A stretch of DNA of 64,000 bases from Callaeas wilsoni. Lineage: Eukaryota > Chordata > Aves > Passeriformes > Callaeidae. Within the stretch, counting starts at the first letter, position 1, and every line of letters starts with the position of its first letter. The DNA is taken from assembly GCA_013398955.1 (NCBI GenBank), contig VWPU01003219.1, forward strand, positions 1,690 through 65,689. The letters run 5' to 3'. This document shows positions 21,742 through 34,169 of this stretch, one piece after another. Both the position numbers and the translations under genes were made by a program. A model generated the notes under the pieces. That model did not search any database and had not been told where the DNA came from. It saw nothing but the letters and a program-made list of their open reading frames with translations.

Positions 21742-23510
21742 GTAAAGAGAATGCTGCTCTGTGTAGGATTTGTGATACCAACTTTTATTATAATCATTCT
21801 ACATGAGATGCAGATCTTCCAGCAGCCAGCAAATTCTTGTCAAATGAACCCAAATCAGGAAGGTCAAATGTTCTCATGGAGAATGCAAGATAAGGATGAC
21901 TTCTGTGCCTGCTCTTGAATATAGCATCTTCTTTGATCAGAAAGATATTTAAAATTACTTCTAGCAGCAGGCTGGGTAACAATATACCCGTGTGTGCCAG
22001 GCTAAAAATAGCCCTTGGAACTGCATTTGTACTACACTGTGAAGTATGTGATTGCTGGGAGAGATTTCAGAACTTTCTTTTTTTCTTTCTGTCTTACATT
22101 AATTACACTTTCCAAACATATCTTTAACATATTGCATGTCAGGATTTCTTCCTCAATTGCGTGATCACCTTGGGTTTTGGAAGGTGTTGTTGGATTTTTA
22201 ATGGTAGCGTACGTATTATGAACGTGGATTTTATTACATTAAGAGTTTAAAGAAGTTATTCTTAAAATAAATTATAACCTGAATAACAAACACATAAAAA
22301 TAGGGTTTTATAAAACACTATAACAATGGCATAGGTCGCGTAGTTTAACCAAAAATCAATGAAAAATCAATTCTAGAGCTTTATTTTAGAGCTTTACCTA
22401 TGCAGTGCTTGCAGAGTAGACTTCACAACATGCTCTTATATGAATGCAAAAAAATGTAGTAATAAATACAACTTCTAAACCAAAGAGTATGGTGAATGAA
22501 ACATGTTTAAAGTGAAAAAATAGAAGACATTGAAGAGGAAAAAACCCTTCTAACAAGCTTCCTTTTCTGTTTTTATTTATTTATCTATTTATTTATTTAA
22601 AGCCAATAACACGCTTGTATTCAGCTTTGAAGTCAGGGAGTGTTTGTGTGTGGTGGGGAAGGGGTTCGAGGTCTCCCTGATGCCTTTGACACCTTTATGA
22701 TGATGTTTGATCTTCACCCCCATTCACCCCCAGCTCCAAACTCAGCTCACGCCTTCACTCTTTGGAATGCTGCAGAGAATTCTCAGGGATAGATATCTGG
22801 GCTTTCCAGGGAAATTCGTGGAAATTCATCCATCTTCATGCAGTCCCAGTTCACCAGGACTCCTGCTAAGGCACAGGGACACCAAGAGACTGTAATGGTA
22901 AAAGCCACCAATGGTTCCAAGAAAGTGCAGCTTGTAGGATCAGGGCTCTGGCCATTTCTCGGGGTGATGCAGATGAAACTGGAGGGCTCTGGAGCTCTGC
23001 AAATACGTGGCAGGATGGGATAAGAACCTGTATCTCCTAAGTCCCAGGGTATTTTGTACTCCCTCTCGTTTGGTTGCTCTCCACGAAGCACAGCCATCCC
23101 AAAAGCCAGCAGGCTGGACGGTTTTGTGGAGATGCAACTCGAGCTCTGTGGGAGCTGGGGCAGTTGGTGCCTTCGGAATTTCTCCATCCAACCTCTCCCC
23201 CCACGTCTGTGCCTGTGTGCCTGCTGTCTGCTCTCACCCCGTGTGGGTGCACAATTTACTTACTGCTGTGGGGACGGTTTCTTGCTTGTGTTTCCTCCTT
23301 ATTTCTCGAAAAGAAATCTCAGTAAAATGCCCATATAGAGGAGATTTTCTTTCCAGAAGGCTGTGAAATTCGCTGCTGAGAATTTTTATTAAGCACCTTG
23401 AAATGTATGCAGTAAATACAGCCTGTAACAGCAAAAAGAAAGCAAGGGATGGTGCTTTTAGGGTCAGGAGGGGTCCGGGAGTGCCCAAGGGAGGGGAGGA
23501 GGCCTTGGTG
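21742..23510. other. Unassigned DNA, AT-rich 22140-22600
   Basis: 22140-22560 is AT-rich, unique and nearly frame-free. A (TTTA)n microsatellite lies at 22571-22600. 22700-23400 is plain sequence with overlapping opposed frames. No gene was recognised. Confidence 0.4.
22571..22600. repeat. (TTTA)n microsatellite
   Basis: Imperfect TTTA repeats, with one TCTA interruption. Confidence 0.9.
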
Positions 23511-23580
23511 TCCTCATTTGATCCTGAGGAAACTGAGGCATCAACTGTGGTGGCACAGGGAGAAATCCTAAACCAGGATG
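23511..23580 (-). repeat. MIR-like SINE fragment, reverse orientation
   Basis: The plus strand reads 'tcctcatttgatcctgaggaaactgaggc', followed by a degraded 'aaggtcacacagc'-type part. This matches the reverse complement of the conserved MIR core and 3' region. Old and strongly diverged. A library search is needed to assign the subfamily. Confidence 0.5.
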
Positions 23581-24289
23581 AAGGCAGGGTTGGGAGCTGG
23601 TGGAGGAACCTGAGGACGTGTGAGGTGCTGCAGGCTCTGCCACAGCCCCCGGCACTGCAGAGATCCACACCAGCACCCAGCAGCCACATCCACAATCCTT
23701 CCTGGCAGGAATGCCCAGACCACGGGATGGCCTTCCTTTCTGGGCATTAACAAATACCTGAAGGTGCCTGCTCACACCTTTCTTCTTAAAACGTAGCTAA
23801 AAAGGAATTCCAGATCTCATGAAACCCAAAGGGGACAGGCAAGAGGCTGGATCCACCCACCCCCTTCCCATTCCCAGTATTTATCTGCCCATGGAAAATG
23901 CTGGGGGGTGGCTGGCAGAAGCTATATTTCGATAACAAGAATGGAAGGAACATGTGTACACAGTTGTTTTCCCTGACTGGGGTCTGTGTAGTTCCTCTGG
24001 AAGGTTAATAAATGGTATGCAAATCCTCTTAAATGGCCGTGTTTACACCACAGCTTAGTGGCTCCAGCCATGTCCTCTACTTTCAACTCCCAAAGTTTGA
24101 GTGCAAAAAGAATTTGCTTCCCCACGCTCTTTAGAGCTCTCCCAGGTTTTGTCCATGCTTTTGCTCAGCTATCTGCTCTTGGGATCAGAAAGGGCATCAC
24201 CAGAGGAAAGAAAAGAAAAAAAAAAGTTAAATTTGCCTTAGTGGAAAAAAAAAGAAAAAAAAAGATGTTTTGCTTAAAGACAGGAGGCT
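23581..24289. other. Unassigned non-coding DNA
   Basis: Plain unique sequence. An A-rich tract (AAAAG-type) lies at 24205-24263. No credible gene. Confidence 0.45.
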
Positions 24290-24500
24290 ACTGTAGTGCA
24301 AAATGAATGATTAATAAGGATAAGAAAAACCTAGTTCAACAGGGCAAATGCTCAATAACAGCTCATTTAATCATTGGCAGATTAGCTGCAAATGCAAAGT
24401 GTCTGTGCAGCACTGTGTTAACTCATGCTGGAAAGTGTTGGCTACTCCTTTAATGACAGCATAACCTCTCATTGTGCATTTATTTTAACGTCCTCTCCTT
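24290..24500. promoter_or_regulatory. Candidate enhancer
   Basis: Unique DNA with dense homeodomain and POU-like words (ATGATTAATAAGG, TTTAATCATTGG, GCAAATGCAAAG) and balanced strand composition. There is no repeat signature. Conserved-element texture, not tested by alignment. Confidence 0.4.
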
Positions 24501-24829
24501 AAATGGAGAGGTGTTTGAATCTTTTTTTTTTTTTGGTCTTCTTCTGCCCTCAATGAGTTTTACAACACGGGAATATGTTGTGAGTTGTGTCACCTCTGCA
24601 AATATTGCCAGGCTGGAGTTGTGTCTTTGGGAGAGAATTGGATTTCATAAAGTACAGGCTCAGCTTTGGCAACCACTGCCTCCTCCCTTGATTTCATTTT
24701 CTGGCAGCACTGATGCTGTCCTTGTGTAATTGTCCTTATGAGAACCAAGTGCACCATCAGAAGTGCATTTATTTGTTACCATGAGGAGAGTGGTTTAGCT
24801 TGGAGAAACACAGTGATCTAAGACCTCCT

Positions 24830-24960
24830 CTTGAGCAATACAATCATTGCAAACAGAGGCTCTGATTCATGGGCGATTTTTAGAAATACAATTATTGCTC
24901 TTGCTGACTGTCCAAAGGACCATTTGTTGTACACAAATTGCATTTATTATTTGCATTCGT
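24830..24960. promoter_or_regulatory. Candidate enhancer with exact octamer
   Basis: AT-rich unique DNA. ATTTGCAT (octamer, POU) lies at 24949-24956, with SOX-like ATTTGTTGT near 24922 and a repeated CAATCATTG / CAATTATTG theme (24842 and 24888). The SOX plus POU arrangement is typical of neural or pluripotency enhancers, but the spacing of about 18 bp is not the composite SOX-OCT site. Confidence 0.4.
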
Positions 24961-25859
24961 GATGAACACAGGAGGCTCTTCCTAATGGGCCGTGGGTGCT
25001 TTGAGGGAAGGTCTGAGCAGCTTTCCAAGGTGTGTGGTTGGTTTCCAAACCAGGGGAGGGAGTCAGGGGCATCACCCATGGCCTCAGGTTTTCAAGGCCA
25101 AACAAACCAGGGCCTCCCACTCTCTTTTATCACAGAAAGGGCAGTTTCCACACATAATCTTCCTCAGCCTCAGTTTACCCAGCTTAAGCCTGGACTACCA
25201 CGTCTGGGTTAGTGGGGGACATGAATAAAGGTATTGGTGTAAAAAAAGAAGGTTTGGGCCAAATAAAGGGGAAGAATTGGTGGCTGAATAAGTATTAAAT
25301 TGATACAGAGAGTTGTTCTGGGCTGGGCTCTGACGTAATTCACATTTGCCTCCACCAGCAAGTCCTGGTGCACAGAAATCCCAAGGATGCTCTTTGTCAA
25401 TTATTTTGTGGGACCGGCTGCTTCAGCCTCCCAGCACCACTCCCCACGTGCTGTGATAACAGGATAAGCAAGAGGCAATTTTCCTGATAACACATAAATG
25501 TTTGGTTTCTGCTCAAATTCATAGTGTAAAGAAAAACACTGTTTGAGGAAGGCTGGGTGAGCAGCAGTGCAAATGTTGTAAATACCAGTTCATAGTGATG
25601 TTAGTAATGAATCTATTCTGCATTAGTGTTTTTGTTTATCATCATCCAGAGCTTGGAAACAGCAGGGATTGTTTAGCAATAAAATGCACTTCTTAACCAA
25701 ATTCCCCATTCTTTCCCCCCTCGAATGTGTCTGACCAGCTCTCTTGGCACTTTCCATCACATTGTAATTCTGCAGGTCGCCTGTCACATTGCTGAAGAGA
25801 TAGAAACAAAGTCGTGTGTGTAGGAATTTGATGATTTGAGCTGGTTTTAAGCTCATTTC
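24961..25859. other. Unassigned non-coding DNA
   Basis: Unique sequence. 25160-25180 faintly resembles a MIR 3' part ('cctcagtttaccc'), too short to call. A CACGTG E-box lies near 25446. No gene. Confidence 0.4.
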
Positions 25860-26110
25860 AATTAACTTGGTACACTGTTGGAGATAAGCTGCCCCTGCCT
25901 GGAGTCACCTTTACTGATAGTCAGCAAAGGATGTGAGATATTCGAAGTTCAGCATGGATTCATGTTCATCACCAATAACTGTACAGCGATGAGAGGCTGG
26001 TAATGCGCACTCTGTCATTATCTTTAGCACTTTATATATATATTTGGCTCCTGTGGCAGGAACATTCTCATGGCTGTTGTAAGTGAAGCATCACCTGTGT
26101 AACAGATTTT
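25860..26110. promoter_or_regulatory. Candidate regulatory element
   Basis: Unique AT-balanced DNA without repeats, with a (TA)5-type stretch near 26033-26042. Stop codons are frequent in all frames, so it is noncoding. The texture resembles conserved noncoding DNA, weakly supported. Confidence 0.3.
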
Positions 26111-27544
26111 CTGACGCTTCCACTTTGCTTCTCAAATTCAGAGGAAGAGGTGTGAGCGTGATGGGCTCCGAAGGTGGTGGGAAGGCTGGGGAAGGCACAG
26201 GAGAATTGCAGCAGCTCTCAGAAGGTCTTGTGCAGACTGGAGGCATTTGCATTCCCCGTTTGCAGGTGGGCTTGCAGGTGCATGACAGCACTACTGCCCA
26301 GCAGGACAGGGCTTTCCAAAGCCTCAGGAGCACCAGAGCGTGGTCTGTGGCCTCTGGCACCTGCAGAAACCTTTTCCTGGCAGCCACCTGGGGCTGAAGA
26401 GACAGCAGCACAGGCACTTCCACGGAACTGAATCCCACTGTGGACAAGGGTGTCAGGAGCTTCACGGATATGCGTTTCCTAAAATCCCAAATAAAAGGTT
26501 GAACCACCTCACAGCCCAGCCCAGCCAAAATCCCGCTGTTCTAAACCATTCCGTGAGGCAGCTCTGCTGCAGCACGTGTCAGCAAGGCAGAGGCCCCCGA
26601 GCACTGGCAATTTTAGAGATGATCTCTATTTTAGAGATCAAAGCTCATGACAGGATGCAATTATGTTTAGCAGAGACAGGTGATCAGGGACTAATACTTT
26701 GCATAGGAAAGACGGGCTTGGCATAGGAAATTTGGAACAATGATGAGATTTCTTCTTTGGCTGTTGGTCACAAGTGGAGGAATAACATCATTAAGATATT
26801 AACTGAGTACCCAGAGTGGGAATGTTCTTGTAGGTTGTTCAGCTGTACTGTTCACACTGAGCTCTTGTTAAAATTCCCTTGTCATTCAGGACTTTTTAAA
26901 AAACCAAACTGCCAGAATTTGGTTAATAAGAGCTTAATTTTTTTTCTGGCACAGCACCTTTTTTTTTTTTCATTTGAAAGAGCTTAAAAAATTAGGTACA
27001 TATTGTTTGCAGCCCTTGGACTTGTGTTTGTTTCAGTAGAAGGTGGCACAGACATTTGGAATTGCTGGCTGTCAAAGAAGCAGCAATAGCAGGGCCGCTT
27101 GGAGCAAGGAGTGTTTCTGTGGAACACAGCCCAGCTGTACAGAAACTGTGGAAAAAAGCCTGTGGATGATGCCACTGAGTTTGGATGTGTATTTTCTGAT
27201 CCCTCCCACGAAGCACTAAGGCTGTGTCCTCTTCTGTGCGTGTTTTCTGTGTTTCTCTGACACCAGACCGATGCCATTAGCTGTGGGTTCTCTCTGGTGA
27301 GGGATGGGGACAGCGATCGATAACCAATATGTATTTCATAAACACTCAGCCAAGGTCACTAAAACAAACACAGGAACAGATCCACAGCACCCTCCTGCTA
27401 AGTCCATATGTCTCATGGGAATATTCATTGCTATTGGGGTGCAGGTGTTATTTCTGCTTCTCTGTTTTAATTCAGTTGGTCCCTGAAGAATCTGATGGGC
27501 TTTGGAGACCTTCTGGCCGCACCTTTTTTCAGCTAACACTATCC
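26111..27544. other. Unassigned non-coding DNA
   Basis: A 145-codon minus frame (26091-26528) and a 128-codon plus frame (26340-26726) overlap and have no domain. CCAAGGTCA at 27350-27358 matches the NR5A/ERR monomer site. No repeat family was recognised apart from the local duplication at 26611. Confidence 0.4.
26611..26638. repeat. Local direct and inverted repeat
   Basis: TTTTAGAGAT occurs at 26611-26620 and 26629-26638. AGAGAT-G-ATCTCT forms an inverted repeat between them. Short, and likely a replication-slippage product. Confidence 0.7.
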
Positions 27545-27610
27545 ATCTGTGGCACAGTGCTGGCCTTTCCTGCGACCTGTCTGCTGTGTGACCTTGATTT
27601 TGCCCCACCA
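27545..27610 (+). repeat. MIR-like SINE fragment, forward
   Basis: 'gctgtgtgaccttgattttg' matches the highly conserved MIR core segment 'gctgtgtgaccttgggcaag', with degraded sequence around it. Extent is approximate. Confidence 0.45.
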
Positions 27611-30600
27611 CTAATCTGTAGAGCCGGTTCTGGCCCCTCAACTATTTAACCTTTCAGCACTGTAGATCTGATTGTTCTCGCACCAGGGCGGAAGCGGAAA
27701 ACCAGCTGTACAAACAGCTCCTGCTGCCGCCGGCGTGTCCGTAACCAGGGGAGGCAGGTGGGCACATTAAACCAAGGGGTCTTGCTGGACCATTTGGGCC
27801 AGCCACTGGAGGTCATTGGAAAGACTCGGTGGGATGCTGGGTGCCTTACGGAGGTGAGGCTACTCCAGTTCAGTGGCCCAGCCAAGTTTATAAAGTCAGT
27901 GAGAGGAGCTCTTACTTCTTTCTGATCCTTGAATCAGTAGGTCTGACTGCTTAAGAAGCCAGAAAGTAACAGCTCCATCTTTCAATTCTTTTTTATCTTA
28001 AACATTTCTTTAGAGAAATGATTTGTGGGATGAGTTCTCCAAGGATTGGAATTGCCAAAATATGGATTGAATATTTGGATTAGTTGGGATATCTGAAAAA
28101 CTGCCATCCTAAATAAGAGAGAATGCATCTGCATGTTGGTGATTAGGCCCTGGTGCTGCTCTGCTCAGATTAAAAGCCCCGTTTCTCTCCCTGTCAAACA
28201 CTGTAAGGAAGGAACTTCATCTTGGTAAACCATCCAGTTTAAGTATTTGAACACTAAGTGGAAGTTTCTGGTGATCAAAGTAATTTCCTTGAATAATGTA
28301 TTCATACATAAACCTGAAAGAAATGTCATAATTGCAATAAGGTGTCTCTGGGGAGTTTGGTTATCATGATATAATCACATCCCTGGAGAGTGAGAGGCAC
28401 GAGGCATAGCCTTGTGCTTAATAACACCCCAAGGGTGTGATTATCTCATAGCAATCGCACCCTCATTGTGCCATGTGGCCTCAAGAGCTGCAACGGGGAG
28501 GGAAAGCCACAAAATTTAAGTGGAGGCAACAAAAACATGGAGACCTTGGGCATTTGGACACCAATTTCTGCAATTTTTAGGTGGAAAGAGAAAAAGCTAG
28601 GAGCAGCATGATAAACAGCAAAGAGTGAAGCTGTTTCCTTGCAGAGCAAGAAAGAACGGGATGCAGTATCTGTCCTCAGCCATCTGCTGTGCCTTGTCCT
28701 GCCTTCCCTCTATTTTTTTTTTCATTCCACCAAGTTGAATTAATGTGGAGGGGCTCGTTGTGACGCAGCACAGACCTGACAGTGCCTTGGCAAAGCGTCA
28801 CACTGCCTGTGGGACCTGGGCACGGCAGGCACGGCGCTCCCTCCGCGGAAAACAGGGAAGGACAGGGCGTGGAGGATGGGGAGAGGAGTGGTTCTGCACA
28901 ACCCCCCTGCTCCCCATCCTCCTGGGTGCTCCCAGACTCCTGCTGCTGCAGGGCAGTGGGAGAAGGGAGGCTGTAAGGCAGGTGGGATGCTGCTTTGGAC
29001 GGTGGCTGTGCTGTTTGTGTGGGAAGCTCAGAAACCCGGTGATTTTGCTCCTCTGTGCGGGTCTGGAAGTTTGATTTAGAGGAGAGGTCTCCTTGCAACA
29101 GCTGATAGGGCTGAAAGCTGCATTATCCTCTGCTGGTTTCCACGGGGCAGTGATGTGAAGGAAGGGTGCTCATGGGGGCTCCCTCAGGGCCCTGCTGCAG
29201 AGGCAGAGCAGGTTACAAGAGCTCCAGCTGCTGCTGCCCGGCCTGTTCTGAGCTGTCTCGGCAGCACAGCGTGGATGGGACAACTGGGTGCAATATTCAA
29301 AGAAAATCACTGAGGTGTGATTGTGTATAACCATAAGGGCAAGAGGAAAGAGCAATGAATTCCCAGCCCAGCTGTATTGCTTTGGAGGGAATCTACTTGT
29401 GCTGCTTATGAAGGTGATTTCTGAGATCCACTCCCACACCTTTTCCTGAAATGGAGCCCTGAAGGTGTGCTATGCTTACCAGGAAAAGGGACAGTTGGAA
29501 ATGCAAAACCCCTGAGCTTTGTGGTAGATATTTCTCCTAATTCTCTGGCCCGGCTGGTTTAAAATCCAACCCTGTGGGCCCAGAGCTGTAGGATTTGATT
29601 GGGGACATACACTTTTCATCAGGGAGAGTCAACATCTTGCTTCTTTGCATCTTTTTTTTTTTGTACCTGTGATTGCAAGAAGCCACAGTTTGACTCTTTT
29701 TTTGATCATGTAGGAATAAAGTGGTTGCCAGAAAACAGGAGGTTTATAGCTTTCTTCTTGCTCTCTCTGACCCAGCTCAACATGCACAACCTTTGTGTGC
29801 AAAAAAGGAGGCACCTCCACTATTCACAGGATGCTGCAGGGAATATATCACGTTTATAGCTGTTGGGGGAAAAAAAAGCTGTTGTTTAAATCTATTGTGT
29901 GCTCTCTAAGGTTTGCAAAATCGGAGTTGTTTGGGAGATAAACAATTTAAAAAAAAAAAACTGGAAGATGGATGGTTGTTATGTAGGTATGGGGGAAAAG
30001 GAGATATTTTATTGTGTGTTTTATGTTTTTCAATGGCTTGTAGATGTGGGTAGGAAGGAAGAGAAGGGTCAAAATTCCAGCAGTGCCACAGTGCAGCATT
30101 TCTGGGCCATCTCTGATCATGACTCTAAGGGTTTTGTTGAAAATCATTGCTGTTTTCTGTAGCACAGTCCCTCCCTGACAGTGTGTCCTGCCATTGCTTT
30201 ACTCTGCTTTCGAAAGCTGCAGAAAATGAGGGAGGATTTTTGGCAGCTGGTGAAGTGCACCCTGAATCATCTGGGGAGGCAAGTTTGAGCTTTGGAAGCC
30301 CCAGCGAGAACTGTGCTGGTGTCTGGGTGCTGGGGACCCGTCACTGCTTGCCTTGGGCACTCCAGTCGGAAAGGGAAGGGCTGCCCGATTCCCTGAGCAG
30401 GGTGGCCGTGCTCTCCTCCACATCCTGAATTTCCACTTCACTGTCCTTCTCCACAGCTGTCAGCCTGGGGGATTGATCAGACATCTTTTCTTAGTTTGTA
30501 AAACTTTTCACAGGGCTGACAAAAGATTGGCAACAGAATTGATGGGACCTCACTGTACCAGACCTCTTGTGAGAGGCAGAGAAAAATGTTTATCTTTTGA
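27611..30600. other. Unassigned non-coding DNA
   Basis: Unique sequence with low CpG. There are many short frames on both strands, such as 28676-29098 minus and 28745-29074 plus, which overlap and are mutually incompatible. Poly(T/A) runs lie at 29650 and 29949. No gene, RNA gene or recognisable repeat. Confidence 0.45.
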
Positions 30601-31300
30601 ATAGCTACTTTTGCATTTTGGGTACTAGGGAACATTTTTTAGAGACTCTCTTTTAATTTGGCTTTGGGAAAAACACTGTATGAACAAATCTAGTGAAAAA
30701 TCCTGGTGAGAGAGGAGAATCGACTAAAACAAATTAGAGAGGTTGGGTGCTTATTGCCTAGTCAGCTTATTAGATTTCTTCGACAATGTTTTTTTAAAAT
30801 CTGAAAGCCCCAAGGTGTAACTAGCATGCTTTATGTTTTTATAGAGTCTAGGCAATTTCTACAAATTGAAAAATCATTTTAAGCTTTCAGAACATGTCAG
30901 GATGATGAAATGAGTAAATCCTGTCTATTTTTTGATGACATTTCCTCATTCTTGCACATGGTAGGCTTGTTTTTGTTTACTATTAGGTGATGTCAATGAG
31001 TTCTGAGGTGGTTTTTTCATTGTTAAAATGACAACATCTATGTTTGATGGGAAAAGCACATGTGGGTGTGGATCCAGCAGACACAGGGAAGCGAGGGAAT
31101 GGCTGGTCAGGCTGACCACTCTTGGCAATGTCTCTTTAAGAAAGCTCTGTACTCTCTTGCAATGTTAAAGTTGCTAAGGTAACTGTGCATTTTTTTAGAG
31201 CACAGCAATGTAAATAGGTACATGACCTGTATAAATTCTCAGTGCATAAATTACTAGAGCCCTCAAGCTAGAGTAACATACACTTCCTTATTTCCGAATG
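30601..31300. promoter_or_regulatory. AT-rich frame-poor block, candidate regulatory DNA
   Basis: Unique AT-rich sequence with almost no open frame. 30720-30800 carries a homeodomain/SOX-rich stretch. Repeat-free, with modest conserved-element texture. Confidence 0.25.
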
Positions 31301-32849
31301 ACTTTTTGGCTTCTCTGCATGTCTAATGCACAAGGGTTTGACGTGCCCAGCTCATGCTGCAGAATGTCCACCAGCAAAGCCGGGGCACTGATCTCCCCTG
31401 TGGTTTTGGTGCTAAGAGGAGCCAGGATTGCTTATCGGGCTGTAATGGGCCCTCAAGGAGAGGGGGAGTGGCTCAGTGGTCTCTGCCCCTCCAGACTTGC
31501 ACCCCAGCAAGTCTCCGCAGCTCATTTCTGTGCTGGGGGATGCAACCCCTTGGCTTGGCAAAAGCCTTGTGTTGGGCAGGCAAGGAAACCTGAGGTTCTC
31601 ATTGGAAACCTGCGTCCCTGCCTGCGGCTGTGCCTGATCACCTACCTGAGTGCCATTCCAGCAGCAGTTTGAAGGAAGAGTGGCTGTGTCCAGAAATGTA
31701 GGTCCAAGATACCCTAGTGAGTCCCACAGCCTGTGCATGGGTCTAATCTGCATCTCCCCCAGCAGCTTTGTTCAGTGCCAGCTCTGCACGGTACCTGTTG
31801 TGTGCTCCTTGGGCTGCAAGAGGCCAGATTGTCTCAGGAAAACTGAAGCTGAACAGCTTCTGCTTTGATGCCAAATTCTACAACCCACATCCTTGTCCTT
31901 TGTCCTCTTTTGCTATTGTGTTTTTGCAGCATCCCTGAATGCAGAGTTGCTGGAGGGGATAATGCAGCTCAGTTAATTTTATGCCTGTGCACACTGTTGC
32001 TGTGCCTGCACTCAAATTGTGCGCGTGGCTTGGGAGCGGGGCTGGATGTTTGGGTCCTGCTGCCTTATGATAAAAGGTGTCACGCTCCTGATGGAGGCTT
32101 CTGCTGCAGAAATATGTGCACATACACCGGCTAACACATGTCCAGTGATTCTTCAAGCTGTGTTCGGCCTGCTGCACATATGCTGCAAAAATAGCTTGAC
32201 CATTTGCAGCAAACCCAAATGCGCTGAGATGATCTCTGTGTGTCCAGGGGCCACTTCTCTGGGATTTCTGGGTGTCCATGCGGCCAAAATCTTCACGCTA
32301 CATCCAGATAAAATGCTCTGGGAGACAGCATGGATGGGGGTGGCCAGGGGCAGGCTAGCCCTGGCTTGGTGGTGCTTACTGCAGGTATCAGTTAGGAGGG
32401 GATATAATCTTATTTCTGGAAATATCTGCTGGTGAACATCGGGCTGCCCACATGTGCCTTAGCAACATCCCGAACAGCTCTGCGGTGAGGTCATGGACCA
32501 CCGCGGGGAAGGCAGGACTGGCAGTGCCAGTTTCACAGGCTCCTTGTCAACAATACCATCTGCTGGATGGATCACTGCTTGGAAAGGGAAGGCAGGACAT
32601 GGCATCTGACCATGGCGTGCAAGGCTTATTTCCATGCTTACCTGTGGATACAAAGGGTCTCTGTATAAAGAAATGCTCTGGAAATGTGGCAGTGTATCTC
32701 TGTCCCACCCCATTCCAGTGATTAAGGGTCTGGCTGAGACTGCTTGGATCTCCAAAGCTGAATCAGCTTCTGCTGAAACCATCCCAGGGAATTTCTGATT
32801 GGAGAAATGTTTTAACTTGCTCCCTTCCTTTGGTTCCTGAGTCCTTTCT
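31301..32849. other. Unassigned non-coding DNA
   Basis: Unique sequence with frames of 110-140 codons on both strands at 31298-31753 and 31878-32435. None has a domain or is paired with splice sites I trust. No repeat was recognised. Confidence 0.4.
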
Positions 32850-32855
32850 TCTTTC

Positions 32856-33443
32856 TCAGCCAGAGGAACATCTCTGGAGACTTCTCATATGGTGCACGAG
32901 GATGTGAGCAGCCCGGTGCTGGCAGACCCAAACGGTGTCAGAAGGCAGGGGACCTGCTTGGAGGCCAGTTTGGAGGGCTGCCCCTCCCTGAGCACCAGAG
33001 CTCAATGTATGGGCAGGTTCAGTCTTGCTGCTGACACACAAAAAATCCCAAATCAGGTCTCTCAGCTGGGTTTTCCTTATATGTTGTGGTTTTACAATAA
33101 CAATGGTTGCTGGGAGGAAATGACCTGAGCACATCCCAGCAGAGAAACTGAGAGCAGAATTTAGGCTACACATTGAAGTAGAAACCATTTCAGGAACAGG
33201 AAGGTGAAGGAACTGCTGTGTGAAGAAATTTGATACCTCCACTGGAGTGATTTGGTGTTTGCTCACATTGTACACAGTCTTGTTTTTGAGAGAGAAATAA
33301 GTTGATCTGAAAAAGTCCCATCTGCTGTAGCAGGGATGGAGCTGGTGAGCTTTGGTACAATTATACTGAGACTCAGTGGAAAATACTGGAGAAGTTCTGC
33401 AGAGATGTTTTTTTTCAAGCAAACCGACAGGAGGTGGGAACAC
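32856..33443 (-). other. 195-codon open frame, not recognised
   Basis: This is the longest minus-strand frame in the window that is not low-complexity. It has a good ATG at 33443 and runs to 32856. Composition is ordinary, with scattered Cys and His but no zinc-finger spacing, no signal peptide and no clear membrane segment. No domain was recognised. There is no nearby poly(A) signal or CpG promoter, and a plus-strand exon-like frame overlaps its end. Chance is the simplest explanation. Confidence 0.12.
32860..33034 (+). other. Exon-like open frame after a strong acceptor
   Basis: A pyrimidine-rich stretch ending in TTCTTTCTCAG (AG at 32858-32859) is a strong splice acceptor. After it, one frame stays open for 57 codons to a TGA at 33032-33034, with Gly/Arg/Gln-rich content and no ATG at its start. 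It could be a terminal coding exon or a noncoding exon. No family was recognised. The opposite strand is open across the same span. Confidence 0.2.
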
Positions 33444-34169
33444 TCCTTCCCTTGGCTTGCAAGGAGAGTTGCTGTCTTATGACTCCTTGCTGCAATGAGA
33501 AGTTATTTCCTTTCTTCAGGGCAGGAGCTTTGCAATCAGAGCCCTCTAAGTCAGGCAGGAAAATTCAGCAGTGGATGCATTGCTTTCTCCCCAAATCCTC
33601 TGCACTGCTGGTCCTGTGGCAGCACCCATGTGTCACCCATCCCTGGCGGGTGACAAAGCTGCGCCCTGGCTCTGTGCACACAGCGGGGCGTGCGGATTTC
33701 TGGTGTGGGGTTTTTTTAAACAGTGCACTATTTTCAGGAGGAGATGGACTGCGCTGGCGCGGGGCCAGAGGCAGCCCTCTCCTTGCCAGGAAGCCAGATG
33801 CATGGTCACATTGCCTGGCTCTCCCTGGCAAGGCTGGGAAAGCTTCAGCAGGTGTGATCAAACAGCATGCGGGAGCCGCAGGTCCAGAGCCGCCTGCCTC
33901 CGAGGTACCACCACACTTTGTCACCGCGCCGCCAGAGCCCCTGCGCGGTGACATCCCCCCAGCCAAACCACAACCCCCGGCCCTGGGTGCTGCTCCTCCC
34001 CGGTGCATCCTCCGCCGGGCTCGGCTTTAAGGGATGGCTTGGGAGCAAGGAGCAAGGATGGGAAGGCTCTTTCCCCTGCCCTCCTCCCCCGCCGGAGCCT
34101 TCCACCTCCTCAGCAATGTTGTGGCGAGAGCAGAGCCTCACAGTCAGCAGACTGCAGTGACAGATGGCA
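33444..34169. other. Unassigned GC-rich DNA
   Basis: Raised GC with moderate CpG at 33640-34030. Long frames on both strands (198 plus, 147 minus) overlap and are Pro/Ala/Gly-rich. It may be a weak CpG island, but nothing firm. Confidence 0.35.

Noticed and set aside
27660..27890. Suspected old LINE or DNA transposon with distinctive GC-balanced sequence
   Set aside because: It could not be matched to any consensus I know, and no terminal repeats or target duplication are visible.
33434..34030. 198-codon plus frame
   Set aside because: The second half is GC-rich and Pro/Ala-rich, and a 147-codon minus frame overlaps it.
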